NCBI GenBank assembly: GCA_017940385.1 | Contig: JAGAYS010000040.1 | Span: forward strand, 1 to 51,329 | From: Ruminobacter sp. | GTDB taxonomy: Bacteria > Pseudomonadota > Gammaproteobacteria > Enterobacterales > Succinivibrionaceae | Reading direction: 5' to 3' | Length of the DNA stretch: 51,329 nucleotides | Part shown: positions 8,287 to 17,114 of the stretch, in pieces | Layout: each line of letters begins with the position of its first letter | Position numbering within the stretch: the stretch's first letter is position 1 | The notes under the pieces: model-generated | What the model was told of the DNA's origin: nothing | What the model saw: the letters and a program-made list of their open reading frames with translations, nothing else | Databases searched by the model: none | Program-made: the position numbers and the translations under genes

Positions 8287-9219
8287 TTACGTTTCATCAG
8301 ATAATTTTATGAAATTCAGTATTGCCGCAACAGCCGGTGTTCTGTACTGCTCTTCTTCTATAAGGATATCATGAAGACTGTTTTTAATCCTGACAATATT
8401 TGGCTTAATCCGGCTGCTTGCTGCCAGTTTTTCAGCGAAATGCATAATTTCCGCTGAGGAGACCATGTTGTCTTTTTCTGCTGCCAGAAAAAGACAGGGA
8501 ACATCCATATCGTACCTGTATGACCAGACGCTGTTAAGACATGTAATGGCCGCTCTCAGCCAGGATGTGGTCATGCCGCCGAGTTTAGCTTCCGGATATT
8601 GTGAATACAGACTGTAGTAGCTTTCGTTTCTTTGGATATCATGAGTGTTGGCATCCAGTCCTACGGTCCTTTTTCTGAAACGATCGTTAAAGTAAAAGAA
8701 AACAGGTTCATTACGGGAACAGGGGGTGGACAGTAAATCTCTCAGATGTGAAAGTGCTTTTATCATGAATGTGGGAACAGGTTGCCTAATTCCAAGAAAC
8801 GGGGATATGAATATCAGTCTGCTGATGCTTTTCATTATTTCTGTTCTCTGAACAGCCTTAAGGGTTATCAGGCCTCCCATTGAGATGGCAATAACCGTCA
8901 GCGGCATGGTGTTGCTGAGTGATTTGATTACATTTCCCAGATCGGTAACGTAGGTGTCAAACGAATCTATGTGACACATTTCAGGGTCGGAAGTAATCCG
9001 TGGACTGAATCCCTGACCTATATGGTCGTAAACGGTTACCTGAATTCCACTGTCACACAGCTGTCTGCTGAAATCCTGATACTTATACAGCATTTCATTT
9101 CTTCCCTGAACAATCAGAACCTGTTTCCCCGAAGGACGCAAAGGCGTGTAGACCAGTCCTTCAAGCCTGCGTCCGGATGATTCTATCTGTATGCGTTCAG
9201 GAATAATTTCTGCTGTCAT
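8287..9219 (-). CDS. Alpha/beta hydrolase, lysophospholipase L2 (PldB) / monoglyceride lipase-like
   Basis: A 310-aa serine hydrolase of the Hydrolase_4 type. It has VYDHIGQGFSPR (oxyanion strand region), the nucleophile elbow VIAISMGGL, CLFLAAEKDNMV (acid residue) and NSLHDILIE (catalytic His). The elbow reads A-x-S-M-G where G-x-S-M-G is usual, a tolerated variant in some families. A lipid or ester substrate is likely; PldB in E. coli hydrolyses lysophospholipids. No signal peptide is seen, so it should act in the cytoplasm or at the inner face of the membrane. It starts 8 nt after spoT and is followed after 18 nt by the acidic protein gene, so it sits mid-operon. Confidence 0.75.
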   Translation of the reverse strand: MTAEIIPERIQIESSGRRLEGLVYTPLRPSGKQVLIVQGRNEMLYKYQDFSRQLCDSGIQVTVYDHIGQGFSPRITSDPEMCHIDSFDTYVTDLGNVIKSLSNTMPLTVIAISMGGLITLKAVQRTEIMKSISRLIFISPFLGIRQPVPTFMIKALSHLRDLLSTPCSRNEPVFFYFNDRFRKRTVGLDANTHDIQRNESYYSLYSQYPEAKLGGMTTSWLRAAITCLNSVWSYRYDMDVPCLFLAAEKDNMVSSAEIMHFAEKLAASSRIKPNIVRIKNSLHDILIEEEQYRTPAVAAILNFIKLSDET

Positions 9220-9227
9220 ATGCGACG

Positions 9228-11366
9228 TCAGCCTTTACGTCGAACTACACGGTTAATGTTATTAAGTGCCTTTATTTTTCTCATTATGTTGGCCAGATGC
9301 AGTCTGTCTCTGACAGTTACAACAAGGTTGAGAATATATACTTTTCCTTCCTTGGTCTCAGAGCTTATCTGTGAAATGTTTGCCCCGCATACCGAAACGG
9401 CATTACTTATTTCCCCAATCATGCCCTGGATATTAACCATTTCTATACGTAATCCAGCTTCAAACACTTCATTGCATGCGTTATTCATGTCCCAGCTTAC
9501 TGGAAGAAATTGTTCATTCGGATTTGATGTTTTGAGATTTGCACAGTTACTGGTGTGAATTACCAGACCCTTTCCCGGATTAACATGGGCGACAATTGAG
9601 TCCCCCGGAATTGGATGACAACAGTTTGCAAATACGTAGTTAAGCCCGCCGGTGCCGTTGATTGATGAAGGCGGCAGCGTTGCATGCGGATTCTTTCCGG
9701 TAGGGGAATTCATTGCTTCGTTGTTAAGGAGTTTGTTTGCGACGATAACTGTGAATAAATTCCCGAGAGCTATATCCACATACAGCTCATTAAGATTGGC
9801 TTTCCCAAATTCTTTAAGAACCCTGTCAATGGTATCTGAAGGGATATTCTCAATTCTGGTAGCACCCATGGCATTGCGCAAAAGCCTTTTACCGAGCAAC
9901 TGACATTCTTCAAGTTTAAGACCTTTAAGATACTGTCTGATTTTGCTTCTTGCTCTGGAGGTGACCACGCTGTCCAGCCAGATTGCGTTTGGTTGAGAAA
10001 CCGGAGAGGTGAGTATTTCAACACTCTGTCCAGATGATAAAGGCCTGTTTAGAGGGAATGGGTGATGATCCACTCTGGCTCCTATACAGTGCTGGCCTAT
10101 GTCACTGTGTACGGCATATGCAAAGTCCACCGGCGTTGCACCATTAGGTAATTCATAGATTTTACCTTCAGGAGTAAACACATAAATTTCTTCCGGGAAG
10201 AAGTCTGTTTTAACGCTTTCGATAAATTCAAAGGAGTTGCTTGCACTTTGCTGCAGTTCGAGCAGACTTTTTATCCATCTTTGAGCGTGGATCTGAGCTG
10301 ATGAATCAACCATTTCAGAGCCATTAATCTTGTAAAACCAGTGTGCGGCCACACCCTGATTTGCCATCTGATCCATATAATCGGTACGGATCTGAATTTC
10401 TATCGGAATACCGTGAGGTCCGACAAGAGAGGTGTGGAGAGACTGATAGCCGTTAATCTTTGGAATGGCTATGTAATCTTTGAATCCGCCGGGACGCGGT
10501 TTGAACAGGTTATGCATCTGTCCGAGTACACGATAACATGTATCCACATTGTCTACGATGATTCTGAAGCCGTATACATCCATGATTTCATGAAACTGTA
10601 TCTCTTTTTTTACCATTTTCATATAAATGGAATAGAGATGCTTTTCCCTGCCCTGAATGCGGTATTTGATATTGGTTTCCTCAAGGCGTCCGTTTATGTC
10701 GGCAAGTATTGATTTTATTATCTCTTTTCTATTGTTGCGGGCATGCTTCATGGCGTCTTTCAGAATGCGGTAGCGCATGGGATACATGGCTTCAAAACCA
10801 AGTTCCTCAAGTTCATTTTTAATACTGCTTATACCGAGTCTGTTGGCGATTGGAGCGAAAATCTCCAGGGTTTCCTTGGCTATTCTTCTTCGTTTATCCG
10901 GTCTCAGGGCTCCTATGGTTCTCATATTATGTGTTCGGTCAGCAAGTTTAATCAGAATTACTCGGATGTCACTGGTCATGGCCATGATCATCTTTCTGAA
11001 ATTTGCGGCCTGTGCCTCTTTATGGTCGTGAAACTGGAGTTTATCGAGTTTGGTGACACCAAGAACGAGGTGAGTTATTGTTTCTCCGAAAATTGAGTTC
11101 AGCTGTTCGGCATTGATAGGGGTGTCCTCTACAACGTCATGGAGCAGTGCGGCCATGATTGTCTCATGATCCAGTTTCATTTCGGCAAGAATCTGGGCAA
11201 CGGCAACCGGATGGGTGATATAAGGCTCTCCGCTGGAACGAACCTGACCTTCATGGGCATTTTTTGCCGTTGTGTACGCCTGTTCGATTCTTGCTATCTG
11301 TTCTGGAGGCAGATATGTTTCGAGAGTTTCTTTCAGATTATCAAATAAATAGAGAACCGTACTCAT
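9228..11366 (-). CDS. spoT: Bifunctional (p)ppGpp synthetase/hydrolase
   Basis: A 712-aa RSH protein that makes and degrades the stringent-response alarmone. Domains in order: HD hydrolase (AALLHDVVEDT, about 70-80, with the intact HDxxED motif); synthetase (MDVYGFRIIVD, FKPRPGGFKDYIAIPK, GYQSLHTSLVGPHG); TGS (EEIYVFTPEGKIYELPNGAT, about 385-445); a zinc-finger-like region (FANCCHPIPGD); and C-terminal ACT (about 635-712). The retained HD motif and the gmk-rpoZ-spoT neighbourhood point to SpoT rather than RelA. It is 190 nt from rpoZ with a hairpin between, so it is expressed by readthrough or from its own promoter. Confidence 0.95.
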   Translation of the reverse strand: MSTVLYLFDNLKETLETYLPPEQIARIEQAYTTAKNAHEGQVRSSGEPYITHPVAVAQILAEMKLDHETIMAALLHDVVEDTPINAEQLNSIFGETITHLVLGVTKLDKLQFHDHKEAQAANFRKMIMAMTSDIRVILIKLADRTHNMRTIGALRPDKRRRIAKETLEIFAPIANRLGISSIKNELEELGFEAMYPMRYRILKDAMKHARNNRKEIIKSILADINGRLEETNIKYRIQGREKHLYSIYMKMVKKEIQFHEIMDVYGFRIIVDNVDTCYRVLGQMHNLFKPRPGGFKDYIAIPKINGYQSLHTSLVGPHGIPIEIQIRTDYMDQMANQGVAAHWFYKINGSEMVDSSAQIHAQRWIKSLLELQQSASNSFEFIESVKTDFFPEEIYVFTPEGKIYELPNGATPVDFAYAVHSDIGQHCIGARVDHHPFPLNRPLSSGQSVEILTSPVSQPNAIWLDSVVTSRARSKIRQYLKGLKLEECQLLGKRLLRNAMGATRIENIPSDTIDRVLKEFGKANLNELYVDIALGNLFTVIVANKLLNNEAMNSPTGKNPHATLPPSSINGTGGLNYVFANCCHPIPGDSIVAHVNPGKGLVIHTSNCANLKTSNPNEQFLPVSWDMNNACNEVFEAGLRIEMVNIQGMIGEISNAVSVCGANISQISSETKEGKVYILNLVVTVRDRLHLANIMRKIKALNNINRVVRRKG

Positions 11367-11470
11367 TGCAGATATTCCTTTAATTCATGGCTATATTATA
11401 GCATCAAATGTGCCACGAATTAGGGCTCGGAGTGAGTTAAATATGATGTGTTCTTCATTACGGCGTAAAA

Positions 11471-11505
11471 ACGAAAGAAGGAAGAGTACATGAGTAATCT
11501 TCCTT
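11471..11505 (-). terminator. Hairpin terminator or attenuator between rpoZ and spoT
   Basis: AAGGAAGA (11478-11485) and TCTTCCTT (11498-11505) flank a 12-nt loop. On the minus strand the stem is followed by CTTTCGTTTTT. It lies between rpoZ and spoT, so it could lower the transcription that continues into spoT. Confidence 0.6.
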
Positions 11506-11556
11506 ATGTTTATAATCTGAAAAGCAAATCCAGAAATGGATTGCCTGAATATTTAA

Positions 11557-11844
11557 TTAGTCGAAAAGACTGGTGTTTTCTAAAGGAGGAACGTCAACCA
11601 TTTCGGCAAATTCTTCAGAATTCTTGAGACGACCCTTCTGATCCTGCTTATCCATGAATTCTTCAGAAATTAAACCTTCTTCGATTTCACGAAGAGCGAT
11701 TACTGTAGGTTTGTCATTTTCGATCTCAACTAAAGGATCGCAACCATTTACTGAAATTTGACGAGCACGACGTGCGGCGGTTAAAACAAGGTCAAAACGA
11801 TTGCCGACCTGTTCAACGGCATCTTCAACAGTAACACGAGCCAT
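11557..11844 (-). CDS. rpoZ: RNA polymerase omega subunit
   Basis: A 95-aa omega subunit that helps assemble the beta' subunit and contributes to ppGpp binding. The N terminus [20 protein letters not shown] and RARQI are family signatures, and the tail is acidic as in enterics. AGGAG sits 6 nt before the ATG. It lies between gmk and spoT as in E. coli. Confidence 0.97.
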   Translation of the reverse strand: MARVTVEDAVEQVGNRFDLVLTAARRARQISVNGCDPLVEIENDKPTVIALREIEEGLISEEFMDKQDQKGRLKNSEEFAEMVDVPPLENTSLFD

Positions 11845-11991
11845 AAAAATCTCCTAAAATAATTTTGTCTGCATATTCTATCACGCACGACAGAATATGA
11901 CAACACAATACACTTTCGTGGCGAACGAAAGGGAATGTCAGTTGAGTGTTGGTAAACACCGGTAAGATTCAATAACTGTAATTGCCTCAAG

Positions 11992-12639
11992 CTATGATTG
12001 GTTATCTTGTCTGTCATAACCTGCAAGAAGGTTTTTCAGAATTTCCCCTTCATTGTTTTCTAAGATTACGCGGGTATGACGGTTTGCATTGATAATTGAC
12101 CACAGGTCATTCAATGTCTGGTCAAAGTCATCGTTAATAAGGCAGTAATCATATTCATTGTAGTGAGAAATTTCCCTTTGGGCTTTGTTCATTCTGTTTG
12201 CAATGACTTCTTCCGAATCCTGTGCTCTTTTAACAAGACGCTGACGGAGTTCTTCAAGACTTGGAGGCAGTATGAAAATGCTTTTGGCTTCAGGTTCCAT
12301 TTTCCTCATCTGGCGTGCTCCCTGCCAATCAATGTCAAGGAATACGTCCTGGCCGTTCTGCAGTGCCTGTTGTACCAGCTCTCTAGAGGTCCCGTAATAT
12401 TTATCGAAAACCTGAGCCCATTCGTAAAATGCCTGTCTGTCAATAAGGTTTTTGAATTCATCGACAGTAACAAAATGATAATGAACATGATCAACTTCAC
12501 CAGGTCTTGGAGGTCTGGTGGTATGAGATACTGAAAGATACATGGAATTATCATTATTATGCTGTTCAAATAAAGCCTTTAAAAGGCTGGATTTACCTGC
12601 TCCGCTGGGAGAGGATATTATGTAGAGTGTACCTTTCAT
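11992..12639 (-). CDS. gmk: Guanylate kinase
   Basis: A 215-aa kinase phosphorylating GMP to GDP. It shows the P-loop [12 protein letters not shown], the GMP-binding segment [31 protein letters not shown] and the lid region [13 protein letters not shown]. It overlaps the engB stop by 4 nt (ATGA), so the two are translationally coupled. The gmk-rpoZ order is the enteric one. Confidence 0.97.
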   Translation of the reverse strand: MKGTLYIISSPSGAGKSSLLKALFEQHNNDNSMYLSVSHTTRPPRPGEVDHVHYHFVTVDEFKNLIDRQAFYEWAQVFDKYYGTSRELVQQALQNGQDVFLDIDWQGARQMRKMEPEAKSIFILPPSLEELRQRLVKRAQDSEEVIANRMNKAQREISHYNEYDYCLINDDFDQTLNDLWSIINANRHTRVILENNEGEILKNLLAGYDRQDNQS

Positions 12640-13352
12640 AGATCTTCCTTATAACCTTTGGTCCATGCCTGTTCATCAATATCGAGTTCCTCGTCTGACT
12701 CATCATCCGTAAATTCAGGAAAATCAGTCAGTGATGATGTGTCCTGGAACTGTGTATAGAATCGATTAAGAATTTCTTTAATTTCTGACAGTCCCTGTCT
12801 GCTTAGCGCAGAAAAGGCAACCAGGTTGTACGAACAACCGAATTCAATCAGCTGTCTTTTAACATCATTAATTGCATTTTTTCTTGCATTGTTTGCAAGT
12901 TTGTCACTTTTGGTAAGTATTATTAGAACTTCAATGTTGGCCATGGCCGCCCATGTGATGATCTGTCTGTCAAGATCCTTGAGCGGATGTCGGATATCCA
13001 TCAGAACGACGACTGCTTTCAGTGACTTTCTTTTTTGCAGATACTCAGTAAGAGATCGTTGCCATTTTCTTTTCACGGTTAGCGGAACTTCGGCATAGCC
13101 GTATCCCGGAAGGTCAACTATTCTTTTGTTTTCTTCAATTTCGAAAAGATTAATAAGCTGTGTTCTTCCCGGTGTCTTACTGGTTTTGGCAAGATTTTTT
13201 TGTCCGGTCAGGCAGTTTAAAGCCGTTGATTTTCCGGCATTTGATCTGCCCACAAATGCTATTTCAATACCGGTATCTTCCGGAAGCTTGCTGATGTCTG
13301 GAGCACTTGTGATAAAGTGTGTTTTCTGAAAGTTTATCATTGTTCGTTCCAT
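12636..13352 (-). CDS. engB: Ribosome biogenesis GTPase EngB (YihA/YsxC)
   Basis: A small GTPase for 50S subunit assembly. GTPase motifs are G1 [10 protein letters not shown]3 [11 protein letters not shown] and G4 TKSDK, plus the family start [21 protein letters not shown]. The C-terminal 25 or so residues form an acidic extension ([13 protein letters not shown]). The start could be the ATG at 13352 or the ATG at 13340 (MINFQKTHF), which aligns better with E. coli YihA; neither has a strong Shine-Dalgarno. It is coupled to gmk. Confidence 0.95.
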   Translation of the reverse strand: MERTMINFQKTHFITSAPDISKLPEDTGIEIAFVGRSNAGKSTALNCLTGQKNLAKTSKTPGRTQLINLFEIEENKRIVDLPGYGYAEVPLTVKRKWQRSLTEYLQKRKSLKAVVVLMDIRHPLKDLDRQIITWAAMANIEVLIILTKSDKLANNARKNAINDVKRQLIEFGCSYNLVAFSALSRQGLSEIKEILNRFYTQFQDTSSLTDFPEFTDDESDEELDIDEQAWTKGYKEDL

Positions 13353-13384
13353 GCTGATCTATTTCTTAATTTGATCCGGGATGA

Positions 13385-13597
13385 TTAAGTCTTTGGTCTG
13401 TACTTTAATACTTCATATATGAAATAGGCCTGATAAGGAATAATCAGGCTTACCCCGCCAATCAGGAAAAAAGGCATGTATATCGGTGGTATTTCCGGAA
13501 AACCGAAGAAATGACATGATATGCCAACGAATAGCAAAATAATACCGGCAGCATAAAGTATTTTTGTCCAAAATGGGGCGTGTACTACTAATTTCAA
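13385..13597 (-). CDS. Small two-helix membrane protein, unknown
   Basis: Seventy residues with two hydrophobic segments (about 12-29, and 39-58 containing YMPFFLIGGVSLIIPYQAYF) separated by a Pro-rich turn (FGFPEIPPI), then a short basic tail. No family recognised. The only in-frame start is TTG at 13597 with a weak GGA about 9 nt upstream. The hydrophobic pattern and its place just before engB favour a real gene, but the rare start and lack of a known family keep confidence moderate. Confidence 0.5.
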   Translation of the reverse strand: MKLVVHAPFWTKILYAAGIILLFVGISCHFFGFPEIPPIYMPFFLIGGVSLIIPYQAYFIYEVLKYRPKT

Positions 13598-13714
13598 AGC
13601 TTTCTGTCCGTTGATTTAAGTTACATTTATGACAGCAGATGTCATATTTAAAGAAGAAATTCAAAAAAATTTATCTAATTTTACTCTATTTTTAGGATAT
13701 TTGTAAAAAGTTGC

Positions 13715-13738
13715 AAAAACCGCCGTAAGGCGGTTTTT
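13715..13738. terminator. glnG terminator
   Basis: A perfect stem AAAAACCGCC (13715-13724) / GGCGGTTTTT (13729-13738) with a GTAA loop. The T-tract on the minus strand ends the glnL-glnG message; it works in principle in both directions. Confidence 0.9.
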
Positions 13739-13808
13739 GTGTGATTATTATAGAGAAGTTTTTTACATGCGAAAGTTTTCTGGATTCATCTGCATGGTTT
13801 AGATAATG

Positions 13809-15251
13809 CTATTCGAGATTAAGATCCTTTAGTTTTCTTGTAAGGGTATTTCTTCCCCATCCCAAAAGTCTTGCAGCCTCCTGTTTATGGTCATGGGTAT
13901 ATCTTAATGCAGTTGTAATCAAAGCCCTTTCAAATTCAGGAAGTGCTTCACCCAGGACATCTGTGCAGCCCTCATGAAGTCTTTGACTAACCCAGTCCTT
14001 AAGGAGATTCTGCCAGCACAGATCAATTGGAAGTTTTGATGACGCTCCGTTCTGACATGGGGTAATGTCGGTATTACCATTCTCTTTTTCAAGAAGTTCA
14101 GCCGGAAGATCATTGACGGCAATTTCTTTTCCTGAAGCCATTACCGTAAGCCAACGACAGACGTTTTCCAGTTGTCTTACGTTACCTGGCCATGGAAGAC
14201 GGCATAAATATTCCTCAGTTTCCGGAGTGAGAACTTTTGTTTCCACATTCAGTTCCTTGGCAGATACGCTGAGGAAGCGCCGGGCCAGACGCGGAATGTC
14301 AGACTGGCGGTCCTTGAGAGGAGGAATATGAATACGAATTACATTCAGTCTGTAGAACAGATCTTCCCTGAATTTTCCTTCTGCTACCAGCTTTTCAAGA
14401 TTTTTGTTGGTGGCAGCTATGATGCGGACGTCAACAGAAATGGAACGATGGCCACCGATACGGTAGAATTCTCCGTTTGCCAGTACTCTCAAAAGTCTTG
14501 TCTGGGCATCTATCGGCATGTCTCCGATTTCATCAAGGAACAGAGTGCCTCCGTCAGCCTGTTCAAATCTCCCCTGATTTGCAACGTTGGCTCCGGTGAA
14601 TGCGCCTTTTTCATGACCGAACAGCTCTGATTCTATAAGTTCTTTAGGGATGGCGGCCATATTTAAGGCGATAAATGGTTTGTTTGCACGAACACTGTGT
14701 TTATGCAGTGCATGGGCTACAAGTTCCTTACCGGTACCGGACTGTCCGTTTATCAGAACACTTATTGATGACTTTGAAAGTCTGCCTATGGCTCTGAATA
14801 CTTCCTGCATGGCAGGAGATTCTCCAATGATGTCTGTTTCCAGATTATCATGGAATTCGCTTTCGGTTTCTAGAGTCATCTTTTCTTTGTAACTTGCTTC
14901 AGCCTTCTTTACGATATCGATGACTTCGTCAATATCAAAAGGTTTAGGAAGATATTCGAAAGAGCCACTCTGGTAGGAATTAACGGCACTGGTCAGATCG
15001 CTGTGGGCAGTAGTAATGATAACAGGTATATTTGGATTGTGTTCATGTACTTTTTTAAGCAAATCCAGACCATCAATACCGGGCATACGTATGTCTGAGA
15101 TGATGACTTTAGGAGATGATTCCTTTAATGCCAGCAGCAGATTTTCGCCATTTTCAAAACAGCGGCATGTGTAACCGTCCTGTGTTAATGCACGTTCCAA
15201 AACAAATCGGATGGAGCTGTCATCATCAACAATCCAAACTTCTTTATTCAT
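13809..15251 (-). CDS. glnG: Nitrogen regulator NtrC, sigma-54 activator
   Basis: A 480-aa response regulator. The receiver domain has an acidic pocket D9-D11 and phospho-acceptor Asp53 in ISDIRMPG. The AAA+ domain shows [12 protein letters not shown] (Walker A), [13 protein letters not shown] (sigma-54 contact loop) and [13 protein letters not shown] (Walker B). The Fis-type helix-turn-helix at the C terminus is [20 protein letters not shown]. When phosphorylated by NtrB it activates sigma-54 promoters, here most obviously glnA upstream in the same region. It starts 2 nt after glnL. Confidence 0.97.
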   Translation of the reverse strand: MNKEVWIVDDDSSIRFVLERALTQDGYTCRCFENGENLLLALKESSPKVIISDIRMPGIDGLDLLKKVHEHNPNIPVIITTAHSDLTSAVNSYQSGSFEYLPKPFDIDEVIDIVKKAEASYKEKMTLETESEFHDNLETDIIGESPAMQEVFRAIGRLSKSSISVLINGQSGTGKELVAHALHKHSVRANKPFIALNMAAIPKELIESELFGHEKGAFTGANVANQGRFEQADGGTLFLDEIGDMPIDAQTRLLRVLANGEFYRIGGHRSISVDVRIIAATNKNLEKLVAEGKFREDLFYRLNVIRIHIPPLKDRQSDIPRLARRFLSVSAKELNVETKVLTPETEEYLCRLPWPGNVRQLENVCRWLTVMASGKEIAVNDLPAELLEKENGNTDITPCQNGASSKLPIDLCWQNLLKDWVSQRLHEGCTDVLGEALPEFERALITTALRYTHDHKQEAARLLGWGRNTLTRKLKDLNLE

Positions 15252-15253
15252 AC

Positions 15254-16321
15254 TTACTCCTTGATTGGAATGTAAATTGTGAATTCAGTGTAACCTTTCC
15301 AGCTATTACATTCGATTTTACCATTATGCTGATTAATAATGTTCTGTGCGATGGCAAGCCCCAGACCGGTTCCACCCTTACGTCTGGTGACGAGAGGATA
15401 AAATATCTTGTCTTTTATGTCCTGTGGGATGCCCGGACCATTATCGGAAATCGTAATTACCAGTGCCAGTTTCACAATGCTTTCATAAATGCTTATTCTG
15501 TATGCTGTACGGGTTTTTAAGGTAATTACTCCGTCAGGAGTATTACTTTCCTGAAGTGCCTGTATGGAATTGCATACAATGTTAATAAGTGTCTGTTCAA
15601 TCTGCTCCGGATCGACTGACAGTTCCGGGATGGAAGGATCATAGTCACGTATGATTTTGATATTATTAGGCAGGTTCACCTGAACCAGTTTTCGCACTTT
15701 TTCCAGAATTACATGGATGTTTGTCATTACGTGCGGAGATGCTTTCTGCGGTCCCAGCAGACGGTTGACAAGGTTTTTGAGTCTGTCAGCCTGTTCAATG
15801 ATAATGGATGTGTATTCTTTCACATCGTCATCGCCCTTGAACTGTCTTTCAAGTAACTGCGCAGCACCTCTTAAGCCCCCGAGAGGATTTTTGATTTCAT
15901 GCGCCAGGTCCCTTACAAGTTCTCTTGCGGCTTCCTGCTGTGAATACTGTTCCATATCCTTATCCATGCGTCGCTGCAGTTCAACTTTTCTGAATTCCAG
16001 CAGGATATCACACTCAGGATTCACGTCATTTATCGGAGTGACCGTAACTTCAACAATAACTGGAGATGCTTCTATTACGAAGGTTACTTCGTAATCAGTG
16101 TACCCCATATCTTTTGAGTGACAGGAGAGAAGTCTGGCAAAATCGAAGTTTGTATAGTCAAAAATTTCATTTAATTTGCGACCTAGAAATTTTTTGGGGC
16201 TCATTCTGAAAATTTGTTCGGTTGCATTATTTGCGTATTTGACCTGAAGATGACGATCAAGCATGATTACTGCCGTGTACATATTATCAAGGGCGCAAAC
16301 TGCAACGTTACTGTCCGTCAT
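15254..16321 (-). CDS. glnL: Nitrogen sensor kinase NtrB
   Basis: A 355-aa cytoplasmic histidine kinase that phosphorylates NtrC under nitrogen limitation and is switched by PII. It has a PAS domain (about 10-75), a HisKA box DLAHEIKNPLGGLRGAAQLL with the phospho-His, N box VCNSIQALQ, G1 ISDNGPGIP and G2 GGTGLGLAIA. There is no membrane segment. The ATG at 16321 is chosen because AGGAA is about 6-7 nt upstream; the longer TTG start at 16327 is inside the spacing. A terminator separates it from the DUF4124 gene upstream. Confidence 0.96.
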   Translation of the reverse strand: MTDSNVAVCALDNMYTAVIMLDRHLQVKYANNATEQIFRMSPKKFLGRKLNEIFDYTNFDFARLLSCHSKDMGYTDYEVTFVIEASPVIVEVTVTPINDVNPECDILLEFRKVELQRRMDKDMEQYSQQEAARELVRDLAHEIKNPLGGLRGAAQLLERQFKGDDDVKEYTSIIIEQADRLKNLVNRLLGPQKASPHVMTNIHVILEKVRKLVQVNLPNNIKIIRDYDPSIPELSVDPEQIEQTLINIVCNSIQALQESNTPDGVITLKTRTAYRISIYESIVKLALVITISDNGPGIPQDIKDKIFYPLVTRRKGGTGLGLAIAQNIINQHNGKIECNSWKGYTEFTIYIPIKE

Positions 16322-16354
16322 ATTCAATTCCTGTCAAACTTCATTTTACAAAAT

Positions 16355-16395
16355 AAAAAGCACCATAATAAAACTAAGTTGCCTTATTATGGTGC
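16355..16395 (-). terminator. Terminator between the DUF4124 gene and glnL
   Basis: A perfect 12-bp stem GCACCATAATAA (16360-16371) / TTATTATGGTGC (16384-16395), followed on the minus strand by TTTTTATTTTG. It ends the DUF4124 message. Only about 33 nt remain before glnL, so glnL-glnG rely on readthrough or on a promoter inside the upstream region. Confidence 0.85.
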
Positions 16396-16414
16396 CCATT
16401 GAGTAAACTGTTAG

Positions 16415-16978
16415 TTACTTTCTTCCAACAGCCACACGTAATACTGTAACTTTGATCGGTTCTGATGCAATAATTTTGCCATCTTGAGTCTGAAGCTTCA
16501 CCATAATGGTGTGTTCTCCGCGAGGCACTCCTTCAACTTCCACACGCTGTGCATTTGAGGAGGATGCAAAGAGAGAGTTATCCACAAATACTCGTACGGC
16601 ATAATTTCCCTGTGGCTTAGGGTTTATATTGGTTGATACGATTATGGTGCCGTTATTGGCTCTGATTTCCTCACCGTTTGCAGGAGAAGCAATGGAAATA
16701 CTGTAATTCATGTTCTGAAGACCGAAACCTGTTCTTACGTTTGGTCTTGGAGGAGTGTAAGAGGAAGATGATGAAGATGATGAACTTACGGGAACATTAC
16801 CCATTTTTGGGGTCTGAACATTGATCATTGTTGCATTGTTCTGCTTGGCAGCCTGCGGGCCGTCGCCATAGTGAGTTACACCATTGCTGTCTACCCATTT
16901 GTAAACATCTTCAGCCTGTGCGGCGGATACTATGCCAAGACTCAGACAAGATATCAGAAGAATTTTAGCTATATTCAT
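16415..16978 (-). CDS. Periplasmic DUF4124-domain protein
   Basis: A 187-aa exported protein. The signal peptide ends at AQA, followed by the DUF4124 motif DVYKWVDSNGVTHYGDGPQ (about 23-41), a Ser-rich linker (VSSSSSSSSSYTPP) and a C-terminal Ig-like beta domain (VRVFVDNSLF, EGVPRGEHTIMVKLQTQDG). The role is unknown; it probably binds or scaffolds in the cell envelope. The ATG at 16978 has GAGG 9 nt upstream; the longer GTG reading at 17005 would disrupt the signal peptide start. It lies between glnA and glnL, with terminators on both sides. Confidence 0.8.
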   Translation of the reverse strand: MNIAKILLISCLSLGIVSAAQAEDVYKWVDSNGVTHYGDGPQAAKQNNATMINVQTPKMGNVPVSSSSSSSSSYTPPRPNVRTGFGLQNMNYSISIASPANGEEIRANNGTIIVSTNINPKPQGNYAVRVFVDNSLFASSSNAQRVEVEGVPRGEHTIMVKLQTQDGKIIASEPIKVTVLRVAVGRK

Positions 16979-17040
16979 TTTTTTCATCCTCAATAAGAGA
17001 AACACATTATCAAGTTATCACGACACACATCAATATGCAA

Positions 17041-17068
17041 AAAAAAGAGCCCGTAAGGCTCTTTTTTT
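17041..17068. terminator. glnA terminator
   Basis: Stem AAAAAAGAGCC / GGCTCTTTTTTT with a CGTAA loop. It ends glnA on the minus strand, so the DUF4124 gene below it needs readthrough or its own promoter. Confidence 0.9.
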
Positions 17069-17114
17069 ATACTGTATATCAATATATTACATAAAAATAT
17101 ATTGGCGCTTAACT

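Noticed and set aside
13413-13664. Alternative 83-codon frame overlapping the small membrane protein
   Set aside because: The other frame shows clean membrane helices; this one does not and has no start signal.
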